Below, one piece after another: positions 16,949 through 25,711 of a stretch of DNA of 64,000 bases; position 1 is the first letter of the stretch, and each line of letters begins with the position of its first letter. This DNA is from Catenulispora sp. MAP5-51 (GTDB lineage Bacteria > Actinomycetota > Actinomycetes > Streptomycetales > Catenulisporaceae). The translations under genes were made by a program, and so were the position numbers. The notes beneath the pieces were generated by a model, which did not search any database, was not told the origin of the DNA, and was given only the letters and a program-made list of their open reading frames with translations. The DNA lies in the NCBI RefSeq assembly GCF_041261205.1, contig NZ_JBGCCH010000009.1, positions 124,001-188,000 of the forward strand. The letters are read 5' to 3'.

Positions 16949-18899
16949 GCACATTGACGAGGAGCCGGGCATCCAGCTGCCGGTCCGGGCCGGCGCGAAG
17001 GTCGACATCGGCGAGATGAGCGGCGTCGAGGCCGACGTCCTGCGCGGAGTCCTGCGCGCCGAACCGGTCGGCCGGCTCGCGCCCGCGGAGCACCCGACGG
17101 GACCGGCGCTGAGCATCGCCGCGAACCAGGTGGCCAATCAGGTCGCCAATCAGATTGCCAGCCAGGTCGCCAACTTCGGCGCGGCTGCCGGGTTGTTGTC
17201 GCCGGGCGACCGCCTCGCGCCGCTGAGTCTCATGCCCGAGCCGCCAACCGATCTGGCCGCGTTCTGGCAGCCGAGCCCTGCGATGACCGAGCCGGTCGCC
17301 ACGCCCGAGCCGCCGGCCGGCCATCCCGCCATCGCCCCCGTCATCGACCCCGCCATCGACACCACCCTCAACATCGCCATCGACGCCACCGCCCTGGCCT
17401 CCGGCCCCTCCGGCACCGGCCCCCTCGCCCTCCTGCTCGCCACCCTCCTCGACGGGCTGGACCGCGGCCGCGCCGACTGGCTCGGCCCCCTCCCGCCCGG
17501 CGGGCCGGCCGCCGTCCGCGACGCGGTCGCGGCCACCGGTTTCGGCGCGTTGCCGGACAAGGGCGAGGATCCGTTCGAGACCCTCGCCGCCCTCGGCCGG
17601 CTGCTGGCCTGGGGTTCCGCCGATCCCGCGCATCCGCACTGTGCCGCGCACCTGCACTGTCCGCCGCTGGCCGTCGGGGTCGCCGCCGAGACCGCGGTGG
17701 CCGCGCTCAACCAGTCGCTGGATTCCTGGGACCAGTCGCCGGCCGCCGGGGAGATCGAGGAGCGGGTCGTCCGGACCCTGACCCGCTCGGTCGGCTACTC
17801 CGATGCCAGTGCCGGCGTGCTGACCTCCGGCGGGACCGAGTCCAATCTCATGGGGCTGCTGCTCGCGCGCGACGATGTGCTGCGGCGCCGGTTCGACGCC
17901 GATCCCGATCTGGACGGTGTGCCGCCGTTCGCCGCCGGGCGGCTGCGGATCCTGGCCTCCGACCAGGCGCACTTCTCGGTCGCGCGCAATGCCGCGATCC
18001 TCGGGCTCGGGGAGCGCTGTGTCGTCTCCGTGGCCTCCGATACGGAGGGCCGGATGCGGTCCGACGCGCTGGCCGAGGCGATGGAGGCGGTCGCCGACCG
18101 GGACGAGATCCCGCTCGCCGTCGTGGCCACCGCCGGGACCACGGATCTGGGTGCCATCGATCCGCTGGTGCCGATCGCCAAGGTCGCGGCCCGGCACGGT
18201 GCCTGGTTCCACGTGGACGCGGCGTACGGCGGCGGCCTGCTGCTCGGCACCGTCGCCGACGCGCGGCTGCAGGGCCTGCACGTCGCCGACTCCGTCACCC
18301 TGGACCTGCACAAGCTCGGCTGGCAGCCGGTGCCGGCCGGCTGCTTCCTGGTCAAGCAGGCCGCGTCGCTGCGGTCGCTGGAGAAGCGCGTCTCCTACCT
18401 GAACTCCGTCGACGACGAGCAGGCCGGCTACCCCAGCCTGCTGGGACGCTCGCTGCGCACCACGCGGCGGGCCGACGCCGTGAAGCTCGCCGCGACCTTC
18501 CAGGCGCTGGGCCGGGACGGCTTCCAGCAGCTCACCGACCGTTGCCTGGCGCTGGCCGGGTATGCGGCCGAGGCGGTCCGGAAGCACGCCGACCTGGAGC
18601 TCACCGCCGAGCCGCAGCTGACCACCGTCCTGTTCCGCTATCTCCCGCCGGACCCCCGCGACGCCGACCGCGTCAACGGGCTCCTGCGGCGGCATCTGCT
18701 CGAGGCCGGCCGGGCCGTCCTCGGGCGCACCGAGCTGGCGCGCGAGCGGCCGGGTACGCCACCGGGCCGGGTCCGCCTCAAGCTCACCCTCCTCAACCCG
18801 CACACCACCGAGCTGCAGATCGACGCCTTGCTGGCCGCGGTCCGCGCCGCCGGCGGCACCGCGTCCTCATCCTCGGCTTTCGTCAGGGGCCCGTCATGA
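16941..18899 (+). CDS. rhbB: L-2,4-diaminobutyrate decarboxylase (RhbB-like) with long N-terminal extension
   Basis: PLP-dependent group II decarboxylase producing 1,3-diaminopropane. The catalytic part has TSGGTESNLMGLL, VATAGTTDLGAIDPL, FHVDAAYGGG and the PLP Lys in DLHKLGWQPVPAG. At 652 residues it is about 140 longer than relatives near 500; the extra N-terminal part includes four tandem NQVA-like tetrapeptides (residues about 61-76) and a low-complexity Pro/Ala stretch. GTG start at 16941 with GGAGG upstream; it overlaps the rhbA stop by 8 nt, and its own stop overlaps the next start (ATGA). Extra N-terminal function unknown. Confidence 0.9.
   Translation: MSEHIDEEPGIQLPVRAGAKVDIGEMSGVEADVLRGVLRAEPVGRLAPAEHPTGPALSIAANQVANQVANQIASQVANFGAAAGLLSPGDRLAPLSLMPEPPTDLAAFWQPSPAMTEPVATPEPPAGHPAIAPVIDPAIDTTLNIAIDATALASGPSGTGPLALLLATLLDGLDRGRADWLGPLPPGGPAAVRDAVAATGFGALPDKGEDPFETLAALGRLLAWGSADPAHPHCAAHLHCPPLAVGVAAETAVAALNQSLDSWDQSPAAGEIEERVVRTLTRSVGYSDASAGVLTSGGTESNLMGLLLARDDVLRRRFDADPDLDGVPPFAAGRLRILASDQAHFSVARNAAILGLGERCVVSVASDTEGRMRSDALAEAMEAVADRDEIPLAVVATAGTTDLGAIDPLVPIAKVAARHGAWFHVDAAYGGGLLLGTVADARLQGLHVADSVTLDLHKLGWQPVPAGCFLVKQAASLRSLEKRVSYLNSVDDEQAGYPSLLGRSLRTTRRADAVKLAATFQALGRDGFQQLTDRCLALAGYAAEAVRKHADLELTAEPQLTTVLFRYLPPDPRDADRVNGLLRRHLLEAGRAVLGRTELARERPGTPPGRVRLKLTLLNPHTTELQIDALLAAVRAAGGTASSSSAFVRGPS
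17123..17170 (+). repeat. 12-nt tandem repeat inside rhbB
   Basis: Four 12-nt units (AACCAGGTGGCC, AATCAGGTCGCC, AATCAGATTGCC, AGCCAGGTCGCC) encode Asn/Ser-Gln-Val/Ile-Ala repeats in the N-terminal extension. Confidence 0.88.
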
Positions 18900-20701
18900 A
18901 CACATTCGCCGCCGACGAGCTGTCGGCCGAAGTCCTGTTGCGCTGCTGGGTCCGCGAGGCCCGGATCCCGGTGCCGACCGGCGGCCCGATGCGGCTGACC
19001 TTCCCGGCCACCGGGGTCACCGTGGAGGTCGACGTCGACGCCTGGTCGGCGGTCGGCTGGCACCGGTTCGGCCCGGCCTACCCGCTGGCGCTGCCGCACG
19101 CCAACCGCAAGTCCGCGGCGCCCAAGAACAAGGCCTTCGGCCGGCCCGCGGGCGACGAGATCGAGCCGGACAGCGCCTGGACCGCCGAGTCCTGGCTGCC
19201 GCCGTCCGCCCCGCCGCCGCTGGACGCCGCGACGCTGGCCGCGCTGATCGCCCGCGAGGCCGGCGGCGGGGTCCCGGCGGTGGCCGAGCTGGTCGGCCGG
19301 GTCGTCGACTCCTCCCGCCGGATCGCCGCGCACCTGTCGCACGGCACGGCCCAGGGTGAGACCCGCTTCCTGTGGGCGGAGAAGGCGCTGGTCGCCGGCC
19401 ACCCCTTCCACCCGGCGCCCAAGGCCCGCGAGGGCTGGTCGCAGGAGGAGGCCGCGCGCTACTCGCCCGAGCTCGACGGCTCGTTCCAGCTGCACTGGTG
19501 GGTCGTGGACCCGGCCATCGCCGGCCACGACTCGGCGGAGTCCGACAAGGCCCCGACCCTGGTCCACAAGCTGCTCGGCGGCGACCTGCCGCGCGGCGCG
19601 ACCCCGAACAGCATCCTGATCCCCGCGCACCCCTGGCAGTCGCACGACCTGCGCCAGCGCCCCGAGGTCCGGGCCCTGACCGACCAGGGCCTGCTGGCCG
19701 ACCTCGGCCCGCACGGCCGCCCCTGGCACGCGACCAGCTCGATCCGCACCGTCTACCGCGCCGACGCCCCCTACATGCTCAAGCTGCCCCTGGCGCTGCG
19801 TATCACCAACTCCAAGCGCGAGAACCTGCGCAAGGAGCTCCGGCGCGGCGTCGAGGTCCGCCGGATGCTCGACGCGGGCCTGGCCAAGGCCATCACCGCC
19901 GCGCACCCCGGCTTCGGCATCCTCGGCGACCCGGCGTGGATCGTCGCCGAGACCGGCGGCCTGGGCCTGGACGTGCTGCTGCGCGAGAACCCCTTCGGCC
20001 CGATGGACCGCGTCTACTGCGTCGCGGCCTTCGCCGACCTCGGCTACGGCCCCTCCCGCAACGGCCACCTGCGCGAGAACCTGCTCGCCGACATCATCGT
20101 GGGCTCCGCTGAGCGCACCGGTCTACGGCCGGCCGAGGCGGTGCTGGACTGGTTCACGCGCTACTTGGAGAACGTCGTGGTGCCGATCCTGTGGCTGGAC
20201 TCGGCGCACGGGATCACGCTGGAGGCGCACCAGCAGAACACCCTGGTCATGCTGGACGCGCACGGCCTGCCCGAGGGCGGCCGCTACCGCGACAACCAGG
20301 GCTACTACTTCCGCGAGTCGGCGGTGCCGCACCTGGCGGACTTCGTGCCGCGCCCCGGCGAGGACAGCGACACCGTGGTGTCCGACACCATCGTCGACGA
20401 GCGCCTGACCTACTACGTGGGCGTCAACAACCTGATCGGCATGATCGGCGCGCTGGGCGCCACCGCGCTGGTCGACGAGCGCCGGCTGCTGCGCCGGGCC
20501 CGGGAGGTGCTCGGCCGCTTCGCCGCGTCGCGGCAGGCCGCCGGGCGTGCGCACCGGGTCACGGAGTCGCTGCTGGAGAGCCCCACGCTGCCCTGCAAGG
20601 CCAACCTGCTGACCCGGGTCGCAGGGCTCGACGAGCTGGTCGGCCCGCTGGAGACGCAGAGCGTGTACGTCCAGATCCTGAACCCGCTGGCGGTGCCGTA
20701 G
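18896..20701 (+). CDS. rhbC: NIS siderophore synthetase, IucA/IucC family (RhbC-like)
   Basis: 601 residues from the ATG at 18896, which overlaps the rhbB stop as ATGA. NRPS-independent siderophore synthetases adenylate a carboxylate of citrate and join it to a hydroxamate amine. Family motifs are clear: GHPFHPAPKAREGW, IPAHPWQ, SSIRTVYR and KLPLALRITNSKREN, then the C-terminal helical domain. One of two such enzymes in the operon; two successive condensations on citrate are expected for a schizokinen or rhizobactin type product. Which of the two acts first is not visible in the sequence. Confidence 0.93.
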   Translation: MNTFAADELSAEVLLRCWVREARIPVPTGGPMRLTFPATGVTVEVDVDAWSAVGWHRFGPAYPLALPHANRKSAAPKNKAFGRPAGDEIEPDSAWTAESWLPPSAPPPLDAATLAALIAREAGGGVPAVAELVGRVVDSSRRIAAHLSHGTAQGETRFLWAEKALVAGHPFHPAPKAREGWSQEEAARYSPELDGSFQLHWWVVDPAIAGHDSAESDKAPTLVHKLLGGDLPRGATPNSILIPAHPWQSHDLRQRPEVRALTDQGLLADLGPHGRPWHATSSIRTVYRADAPYMLKLPLALRITNSKRENLRKELRRGVEVRRMLDAGLAKAITAAHPGFGILGDPAWIVAETGGLGLDVLLRENPFGPMDRVYCVAAFADLGYGPSRNGHLRENLLADIIVGSAERTGLRPAEAVLDWFTRYLENVVVPILWLDSAHGITLEAHQQNTLVMLDAHGLPEGGRYRDNQGYYFRESAVPHLADFVPRPGEDSDTVVSDTIVDERLTYYVGVNNLIGMIGALGATALVDERRLLRRAREVLGRFAASRQAAGRAHRVTESLLESPTLPCKANLLTRVAGLDELVGPLETQSVYVQILNPLAVP

Positions 20702-20703
20702 CC

Positions 20704-21294
20704 ATGGCGATCATGAAGACGGCGCAGGCCCGCGGGGGCGGGGGCTGGCTGCTGCCCACGCCCTTCGGCCGGTTCGAGATGGAGCAGCTGCGGCCGCTGA
20801 AGGACCTGGCCGTGCTCCACCGCTGGATGAACGACCCGGAGGTGGCCGCCTTCTGGGACCTGGACGGCCCGCGCGAGGTGCTGGACCGGCACATCGCCGC
20901 CCAGCTGTCCTCGGCGCACTCCGAGCCCTACCTCGGGCGCCTGGACGGCGAGCCGATGAGCTACTGGGAGGTCTACCAGGCCGACCAGGACCCGCTGGCC
21001 GCGTACTACTCGGCACGCCGCGGGGACGTCGGCATCCACGTGCTGATCGGCCCCGGCTCCCACCGCGGACGCGGCGTCGGCTCGACGCTGATCCGCGCCG
21101 TCGCCGACTGGGCCCTGTCCCGGACCGCCTCCTCGCGCGTGCTGGCCGAGCCGGACCTGCGCAACCAGCGCTCGATCCGGGCCTTCACCAACGCCGGCTT
21201 CGAGCCGCGCGGCTTCTTGGACCTGCCGGACAAGCAGGCGATGCTCATGGTCTACGACCGGACCCTGATCCCCGAGACCCGGAGGGCGGGCTGA
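20704..21294 (+). CDS. rhbD: N-hydroxy-diamine acetyltransferase, GNAT fold (RhbD/IucB-like)
   Basis: 196-residue acyltransferase expected to acetylate the N-hydroxylated 1,3-diaminopropane, making the hydroxamate. It has the siderophore-acyltransferase pattern (LHRWMNDPEVAAFWDLDGP, MSYWEVYQAD) and the acetyl-CoA loop HRGRGVGSTL. The start chosen is 20704, 2 nt after the rhbC stop; an in-frame ATG at 20713 is an alternative, and neither has a strong ribosome-binding site, suggesting translation by coupling. The stop overlaps the monooxygenase start (TGATG). Confidence 0.9.
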   Translation: MAIMKTAQARGGGGWLLPTPFGRFEMEQLRPLKDLAVLHRWMNDPEVAAFWDLDGPREVLDRHIAAQLSSAHSEPYLGRLDGEPMSYWEVYQADQDPLAAYYSARRGDVGIHVLIGPGSHRGRGVGSTLIRAVADWALSRTASSRVLAEPDLRNQRSIRAFTNAGFEPRGFLDLPDKQAMLMVYDRTLIPETRRAG

Positions 21295-22637
21295 TGCAGC
21301 ACTATGACGTGGTCGGGGTCGGGATCGGCCCGTTCAACCTGTCGCTGGCGGCATTGGCCGAGCCGCTGCGGGAGAACCACAGCCTGCAGCCGCTCTTCCT
21401 GGAACAGCGGCCGGTCTTCGCCTGGCACCGGGGGATGATGCTCGACGGCGCCACACTCCAGGTGCCGTTCCTGGCCGACCTGGTCTCGCTGACCGACCCG
21501 ACCAGCCGGTTCTCGGTCCTGAACTGGCTGCGCGAGACCGACCGCCTCTACAGCTTCTACTTCGCCGAGAACCTGTTCCTGCAACGCCGCGAGTACGAGG
21601 CCTACTGCCAGTGGGTCGCCGCGCAGCTGCCTTTCTGCCGCTTCGGTACAGCGGTGACCCGTATCCGCCGCGCGGAGGTCGGCTTCGAGATCGAGTACAC
21701 CGCGCCCAGCGGGCCGACGATGGCCACGGCGGCGAACATCGTGCTCGGCATCGGCACCGAGCCGGTGACGCCGTTCGATCTCCCGGGAGCGACGCTGCAT
21801 AGTGCCGACTATCTGCTCCACCGCGAACGGCTGCGGACCCTCGACGACGTGACCGTGGTCGGCTCCGGCCAGTCCGGCGCCGAGATCGTGCTGGACCTGG
21901 TGCGCGGCGGCGCGCCGGGGCAGCGGGTCCGGTGGCTCACCCGCAGCGCGGCCTTCGAGCCGATGGAGTACTCCCAGCTGGGGTTGGAGCACTTCACACC
22001 GGACTACACGCGCTTCTTCCACGGCTTGCGCGAGGACGTGCGCGCCGACCTGCTGCGCACCCAGGGCCGGCTGCACAAGGCGATCAGCTTCGAGACCATC
22101 GCCGATCTGTACGCCGAACTCCACATGCGCTCGTTCGACAGCCTTTACGGCGGGACCCTCGGCCTGGCCGGGGACACCGGTGCCACTCTGCTTCCCGGGG
22201 TCTCGGTGACCGGCGCGACCTACCAGGTTCAGCAGTCCCAGCAGGCTCGTCAGTCCCAGGGTCCTGGTTCCGTCGAGCTCACCTGCCTGCACGACCGGCA
22301 GAAGCGCGAGTTCAGCGTCCTGACCGATGCCGTCGTCCTGGCCACCGGCTACCGCGACCGGATCCCGTCCTTCCTGGACCCGGGCCTGGCCGCCCTGCTC
22401 GGCCCCGCCGACCTGGAGCACCGGGCCGCCCCGGGGGTGTTCGTGCAGAACGCCGAGCAGCGCACGCACGGCGTCGGCGCCCCGGACCTGGGTCTGGGCG
22501 CCCACCGCGCGGCCGTCATCCTGAACGCCCTCACCGGCCGGACCGTCTACGACCTGCCCCGGCGTGCCGCGCACACCGCCTTCGACCCGGAGGCGGCCGC
22601 GGAGCGTGATCCCGGAATTCGAATCGAGGTGCCCTGA
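21294..22637 (+). CDS. rhbE: Diamine N-monooxygenase, IucD/SidA family (RhbE-like)
   Basis: 447-residue FAD- and NADPH-dependent N-hydroxylase. The FAD loop VGVGIGPFNLSLA at the N-terminus, the NADPH loop VVGSGQSGAEIVLDL near residue 190 and ATGYRDRIP near the C-terminus define the family of lysine/ornithine N-hydroxylases. With diaminobutyrate aminotransferase and decarboxylase upstream, 1,3-diaminopropane is the likely substrate. A short Gln/Ser-rich run around residue 310 (QVQQSQQARQSQ) looks like a repeat-derived insertion. Starts on the rhbD stop and ends 2 nt before rhbF. Confidence 0.93.
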   Translation: MQHYDVVGVGIGPFNLSLAALAEPLRENHSLQPLFLEQRPVFAWHRGMMLDGATLQVPFLADLVSLTDPTSRFSVLNWLRETDRLYSFYFAENLFLQRREYEAYCQWVAAQLPFCRFGTAVTRIRRAEVGFEIEYTAPSGPTMATAANIVLGIGTEPVTPFDLPGATLHSADYLLHRERLRTLDDVTVVGSGQSGAEIVLDLVRGGAPGQRVRWLTRSAAFEPMEYSQLGLEHFTPDYTRFFHGLREDVRADLLRTQGRLHKAISFETIADLYAELHMRSFDSLYGGTLGLAGDTGATLLPGVSVTGATYQVQQSQQARQSQGPGSVELTCLHDRQKREFSVLTDAVVLATGYRDRIPSFLDPGLAALLGPADLEHRAAPGVFVQNAEQRTHGVGAPDLGLGAHRAAVILNALTGRTVYDLPRRAAHTAFDPEAAAERDPGIRIEVP

Positions 22638-22639
22638 GA

Positions 22640-24439
22640 ATGTCCCCTTCGGCCCGCAACCTCCGTGCTGAAACCGGCGCGGCTTCCGAGACCTGGCGCA
22701 AGGCGGCCCGCGCGCTGCTGGCGAAGTGCGTCGGCGAGTTCTGCTACGAGGGATTGTTCGCCCCCGATCCGGATCCGGAGGCCGAGGGCGCCGACCACTA
22801 CCGCCTGGACCTGGACCAGGGCGTCTGCTACCGGTTCCGTGCCGACCGCGGCGACTACGGCTCCTGGTTCGTCGACCCCGACTCGCTGCGCCGCTCCGAG
22901 CGCGGCGCGGACAGCACGCCGCACGACCCGCTGCTGTTCGTCCGCGACGCCCAGGGCCGCCTGGACCTGCCCGGGGACACCGCCGGCCACCTGGTGCGCG
23001 AGCTGGCCGCGACGCTGGCCGCCGACGTGTGCCTGGCACGCTCGGCGGTGACCGCCGCCGAGCTCGCCGACCTGTCCTACGCCGAGCTCGAAGGGCACAT
23101 GACCGGCCACCCCTGGATCGTGTTCAACAAGGGCCGGTTCGGCTTCTCGGCCTCCGACGCCCTGCGCTACACCCCCGAGGCCCGGCACCACATGCGCCTG
23201 CCCTGGATCGCGGTGGACCAGGAGCTCGCGGAGTTCAACGCGGTCCGGAACCTGACCTCCCAGCGGCTGTACACGACCGAGCTGGACTCCAACACCCGCA
23301 TCCGCTTCGGCTCCGAGCTGGTCCGCAACGGCTTCAACCCGGCGCGCTACTGGTGGCTGCCGGTGCACCCGTGGCAGTGGGACGAGATGATCCAGCCGCT
23401 GTTCGGCGCGGAGGTGGCGGCCGGCCTGATCGTCCCGCTGGGCTACGCCGACGACGAGTACCTGCCGCAGCAGTCGATCCGGACGTTCTCCAACGTCTCG
23501 CACCCCGAGCGCCACCACGTGAAGCTGCCGCTGTCGGTGCTGAACACCATGGTCTGGCGCGGACTGCCGACCGAGCGCACCGTCGCGGCGCCGGCGGTGA
23601 CCTCCTGGCTGCTGGACATCGCGGACGCGGACCCGTTCCTGAACGACGAGTGCCGCGTGATCCTGCTCGGCGAGGTGGCCTCGGTGGCGGTGCGCCACCC
23701 GGTGCTGGACCGGATGCCGGACGCGCCGTACCAGTACCGCGAACTGCTCGGCGCGATCTGGCGCCAGCCGCTGCCCCCGCGCCTGGAGCCGGGGGAGCGG
23801 GCCCGCACGATGGCCTCGCTGCTGCACGTCGACAGCGAGGGCCGGCCGCTGGTGGTCGAGCTGGTGAAGCGCTCGGGGCTGGACGGCGCGGACTGGCTGG
23901 ACAAGATGTTCGCCGCCGTCCTGCCGCCGCTGCTGCACTTCCTCTACAAGTACGGCGTGGTCTTCTCCCCGCACGGGGAGAACGCGGTGCTGGTCAACGA
24001 CGAGCGGGAGTGGCCGACCCGGCTGGCCGTGAAGGACTTCGTCGACGACGTCAACATCTCGGCGAAGGACCTGCCCGAGCTCGCCGAGATCCCGGCCGAG
24101 GTGGAAGCCGTCATCCTGCGCGAGATGCCGGACTACCTGTGCCAGTTCATCCACTCCGGGCTGTTCGTCGGCCACTTCCGGTACCTGTCGCGCATCGCCG
24201 AGCAGCACCTGGGCGTCGACCCCCGGCTGTTCTGGGGCCTGCTGGCCGACCGGATCCTGGACTACCAGGCCTCGTTCCCGGAGCTGGCCGACCGCTTCGA
24301 GGCCTTCGACCTGTTCACCCAGCGGATCGACCGGCTGTGCCTGAACCGGAACCGGCTGCTGCTGGACGGGTACCGGGACCGCGCGGAGCGGCCGCACATC
24401 GAGGCCTCCGGAACGGTCGCCAACCCGCTGAGTCTGTAG
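22640..24439 (+). CDS. rhbF: NIS siderophore synthetase, IucA/IucC family (RhbF-like)
   Basis: Second IucA/IucC enzyme, 599 residues. GHPWIVFNKGRFGFSASD replaces the HPxHPxxK version of RhbC, and LPVHPWQWDE, SIRTFSNVSHPERHHVKLPL and FSPHGENAVLV are present; this is the pattern of the last synthetase in rhizobactin and aerobactin sets. It should add the second hydroxamate arm to the citryl intermediate. Starts 2 nt after the monooxygenase stop. The stop codon is the first of a set of 12-nt tandem repeats that recreate in-frame TAG codons; a hairpin follows. Confidence 0.93.
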   Translation: MSPSARNLRAETGAASETWRKAARALLAKCVGEFCYEGLFAPDPDPEAEGADHYRLDLDQGVCYRFRADRGDYGSWFVDPDSLRRSERGADSTPHDPLLFVRDAQGRLDLPGDTAGHLVRELAATLAADVCLARSAVTAAELADLSYAELEGHMTGHPWIVFNKGRFGFSASDALRYTPEARHHMRLPWIAVDQELAEFNAVRNLTSQRLYTTELDSNTRIRFGSELVRNGFNPARYWWLPVHPWQWDEMIQPLFGAEVAAGLIVPLGYADDEYLPQQSIRTFSNVSHPERHHVKLPLSVLNTMVWRGLPTERTVAAPAVTSWLLDIADADPFLNDECRVILLGEVASVAVRHPVLDRMPDAPYQYRELLGAIWRQPLPPRLEPGERARTMASLLHVDSEGRPLVVELVKRSGLDGADWLDKMFAAVLPPLLHFLYKYGVVFSPHGENAVLVNDEREWPTRLAVKDFVDDVNISAKDLPELAEIPAEVEAVILREMPDYLCQFIHSGLFVGHFRYLSRIAEQHLGVDPRLFWGLLADRILDYQASFPELADRFEAFDLFTQRIDRLCLNRNRLLLDGYRDRAERPHIEASGTVANPLSL

Positions 24440-24499
24440 CCGAATCCATAGCCGAACCTGTAGCCGGACCCGCAGCCGAAGCTGTAGCCGGATCCGCGG
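24437..24499 (+). repeat. 12-nt tandem repeat beginning at the rhbF stop
   Basis: Directly after the TAG stop come five 12-nt units: CCGAATCCATAG, CCGAACCTGTAG, CCGGACCCGCAG, CCGAAGCTGTAG, CCGGATCCGCGG. Three recreate an in-frame TAG. The unit keeps the reading frame. Confidence 0.9.
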
Positions 24500-24532
24500 C
24501 CGCCGCGTGCCCCCCGTGTGGCACGCGGCGGC
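24499..24532 (+). terminator. Hairpin terminator of the siderophore operon
   Basis: Perfect 13-bp stem GCCGCCGCGTGCC (24499-24511) with GGCACGCGGCGGC (24520-24532) and an 8-nt loop, 60 nt after the rhbF stop. No T-run follows. Confidence 0.75.
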
Positions 24533-24624
24533 TGTGTGTGCCCGTATCAATACAACGCGTTGGACAGCGTGGCCCCACCATGTTTCGATCAGGTTCGAAG
24601 GTCTCATCAAGCGTGGGGGCGCCG

Positions 24625-25650
24625 ATGCTGCGGTTCGATCTGGACGGCCCGATGCTGGCGAACACCCGCTTCGCGATCTCGCCGGTCGCCATCACGGTCC
24701 ACGCGCTGTCGCTGTTGTCCGCGAAAGCCGCGCCGTTCGGCGGCGGCTGGCACGACCGCGTACGGTCCGCCATCCGCGACCACCGCCTGACGGCGGTCGG
24801 CGCCTTGTTCGGCTCCGCCGGCGACTACGTCCCCGACTTCCTCACCCCGCAGCCCCTCGGGCCCGAGGCGGAGTTCGTCGACGAGCTGCACGCGATCGCC
24901 ACGACCGGGGCCGAGCGGCTGGCCTTCGAGCTGCGGGTGACGATCGAGGGCGTGCCTTGTGAGGGCGTCACCGGCGTCGTCGGCGGACGCGCCCCGAACG
25001 CCCTGCTGGATCTGGCCCAGCGCGGCGAGCGGGCCGCGGCCGAGCGGCTGGCCGCGGAGCTCGACCAGGTCTGGCGGCTGGTGGTCGCGCCGGCGTGGCC
25101 GATGTTCCGGGCCCGGCTGGAGGCGGACATCTCCGGACACGCCCAGGTCATCGCCCGCCACGGCCTGGCCGCGGTCTGGCCCGGTCTGCACCCCAGCCTG
25201 GACATGCCCGCCGACGACCACCTGCGGGTGGCGAGCCGGTTCAAGGGCCGGATCCCGTCCGGCGGCGGGCTGACCCTGGTGCCGACGGTGTTCGGCAGTG
25301 CTCTGCGGATCATCGCGGACTCGATCCCGGCGCCGGATCCGCGCTCGCCCATGCTCGCCTATCCCGCGGCTCCGGGGCCGCGCAGCAGGTCGTCGGACTC
25401 CGTGCCGCCGCCCCCGGACCCGGCGCCGGACCTGCTCGGCGCGACCCGGGCCCGGCTGCTGGCCGACCTGGACATCGCGCGCACGACCGCGGAGCTCGGC
25501 GAGCGCCACTTCCTGGCCGTCAGCACCGTGTCGTACCACCTGGGCATCCTGCACCGCTCCGGCCTGGTGACCCGGGTCCGCGACCGGAACCGGGTGCTCT
25601 ACCAGCACAGTTCGCGGGCCGCGGCGGTGCTGCCGGGACCGCGCCGGTGA
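24625..25650 (+). CDS. ArsR-like regulator with DUF5937-type N-terminal domain
   Basis: 341 residues from the ATG at 24625 (GGGGG upstream); in-frame ATG at 24580 and GTG at 24613 are alternatives. The N-terminal two thirds (MLRFDLDGPMLANTRFAISP, HPSLDMPADDHL, LTLVPTVFG) match the DUF5937 sensor domain, and the C-terminal part is a winged helix (LLGATRARLLADLD, VSTVSYHLGILHRSGLVTRVRDRNRVLY) of ArsR type. Probably a one-component transcriptional regulator of unknown ligand. A 10-bp palindrome CAACGCGTTG at 24553-24562 in its upstream region could be its own operator. Linkage to siderophore regulation is only positional. Confidence 0.8.
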   Translation: MLRFDLDGPMLANTRFAISPVAITVHALSLLSAKAAPFGGGWHDRVRSAIRDHRLTAVGALFGSAGDYVPDFLTPQPLGPEAEFVDELHAIATTGAERLAFELRVTIEGVPCEGVTGVVGGRAPNALLDLAQRGERAAAERLAAELDQVWRLVVAPAWPMFRARLEADISGHAQVIARHGLAAVWPGLHPSLDMPADDHLRVASRFKGRIPSGGGLTLVPTVFGSALRIIADSIPAPDPRSPMLAYPAAPGPRSRSSDSVPPPPDPAPDLLGATRARLLADLDIARTTAELGERHFLAVSTVSYHLGILHRSGLVTRVRDRNRVLYQHSSRAAAVLPGPRR

Positions 25651-25669
25651 GTGTCGGGGCGGGCGGATT

Positions 25670-25691
25670 CGGTCCCGAGCTGTCGGGACCG
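25670..25691 (+). terminator. Hairpin between the ArsR-like gene and dinG
   Basis: CGGTCCCGA (25670-25678), GCTG loop, TCGGGACCG (25683-25691): a perfect 9-bp stem 19 nt after the regulator stop. Confidence 0.65.
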
Positions 25692-25711
25692 CCAAGTACT
25701 CTGGTGCGACC

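Noticed and set aside
16797-18803. Long antisense frame over the decarboxylase gene
   Set aside because: Mirror of a well-supported enzyme gene; no recognisable protein features and no ribosome-binding site.
24580-24625. Upstream ATG at 24580 as the ArsR-like start
   Set aside because: It adds residues without family similarity, whereas the ATG at 24625 begins the conserved domain and has a purine-rich upstream element.
24440-25650. Fusion of the rhbF frame with the downstream ArsR-like regulator
   Set aside because: A continuous frame from 22726 covers both, but it is out of phase with rhbF; the regulator has its own start and the repeat and hairpin lie between.
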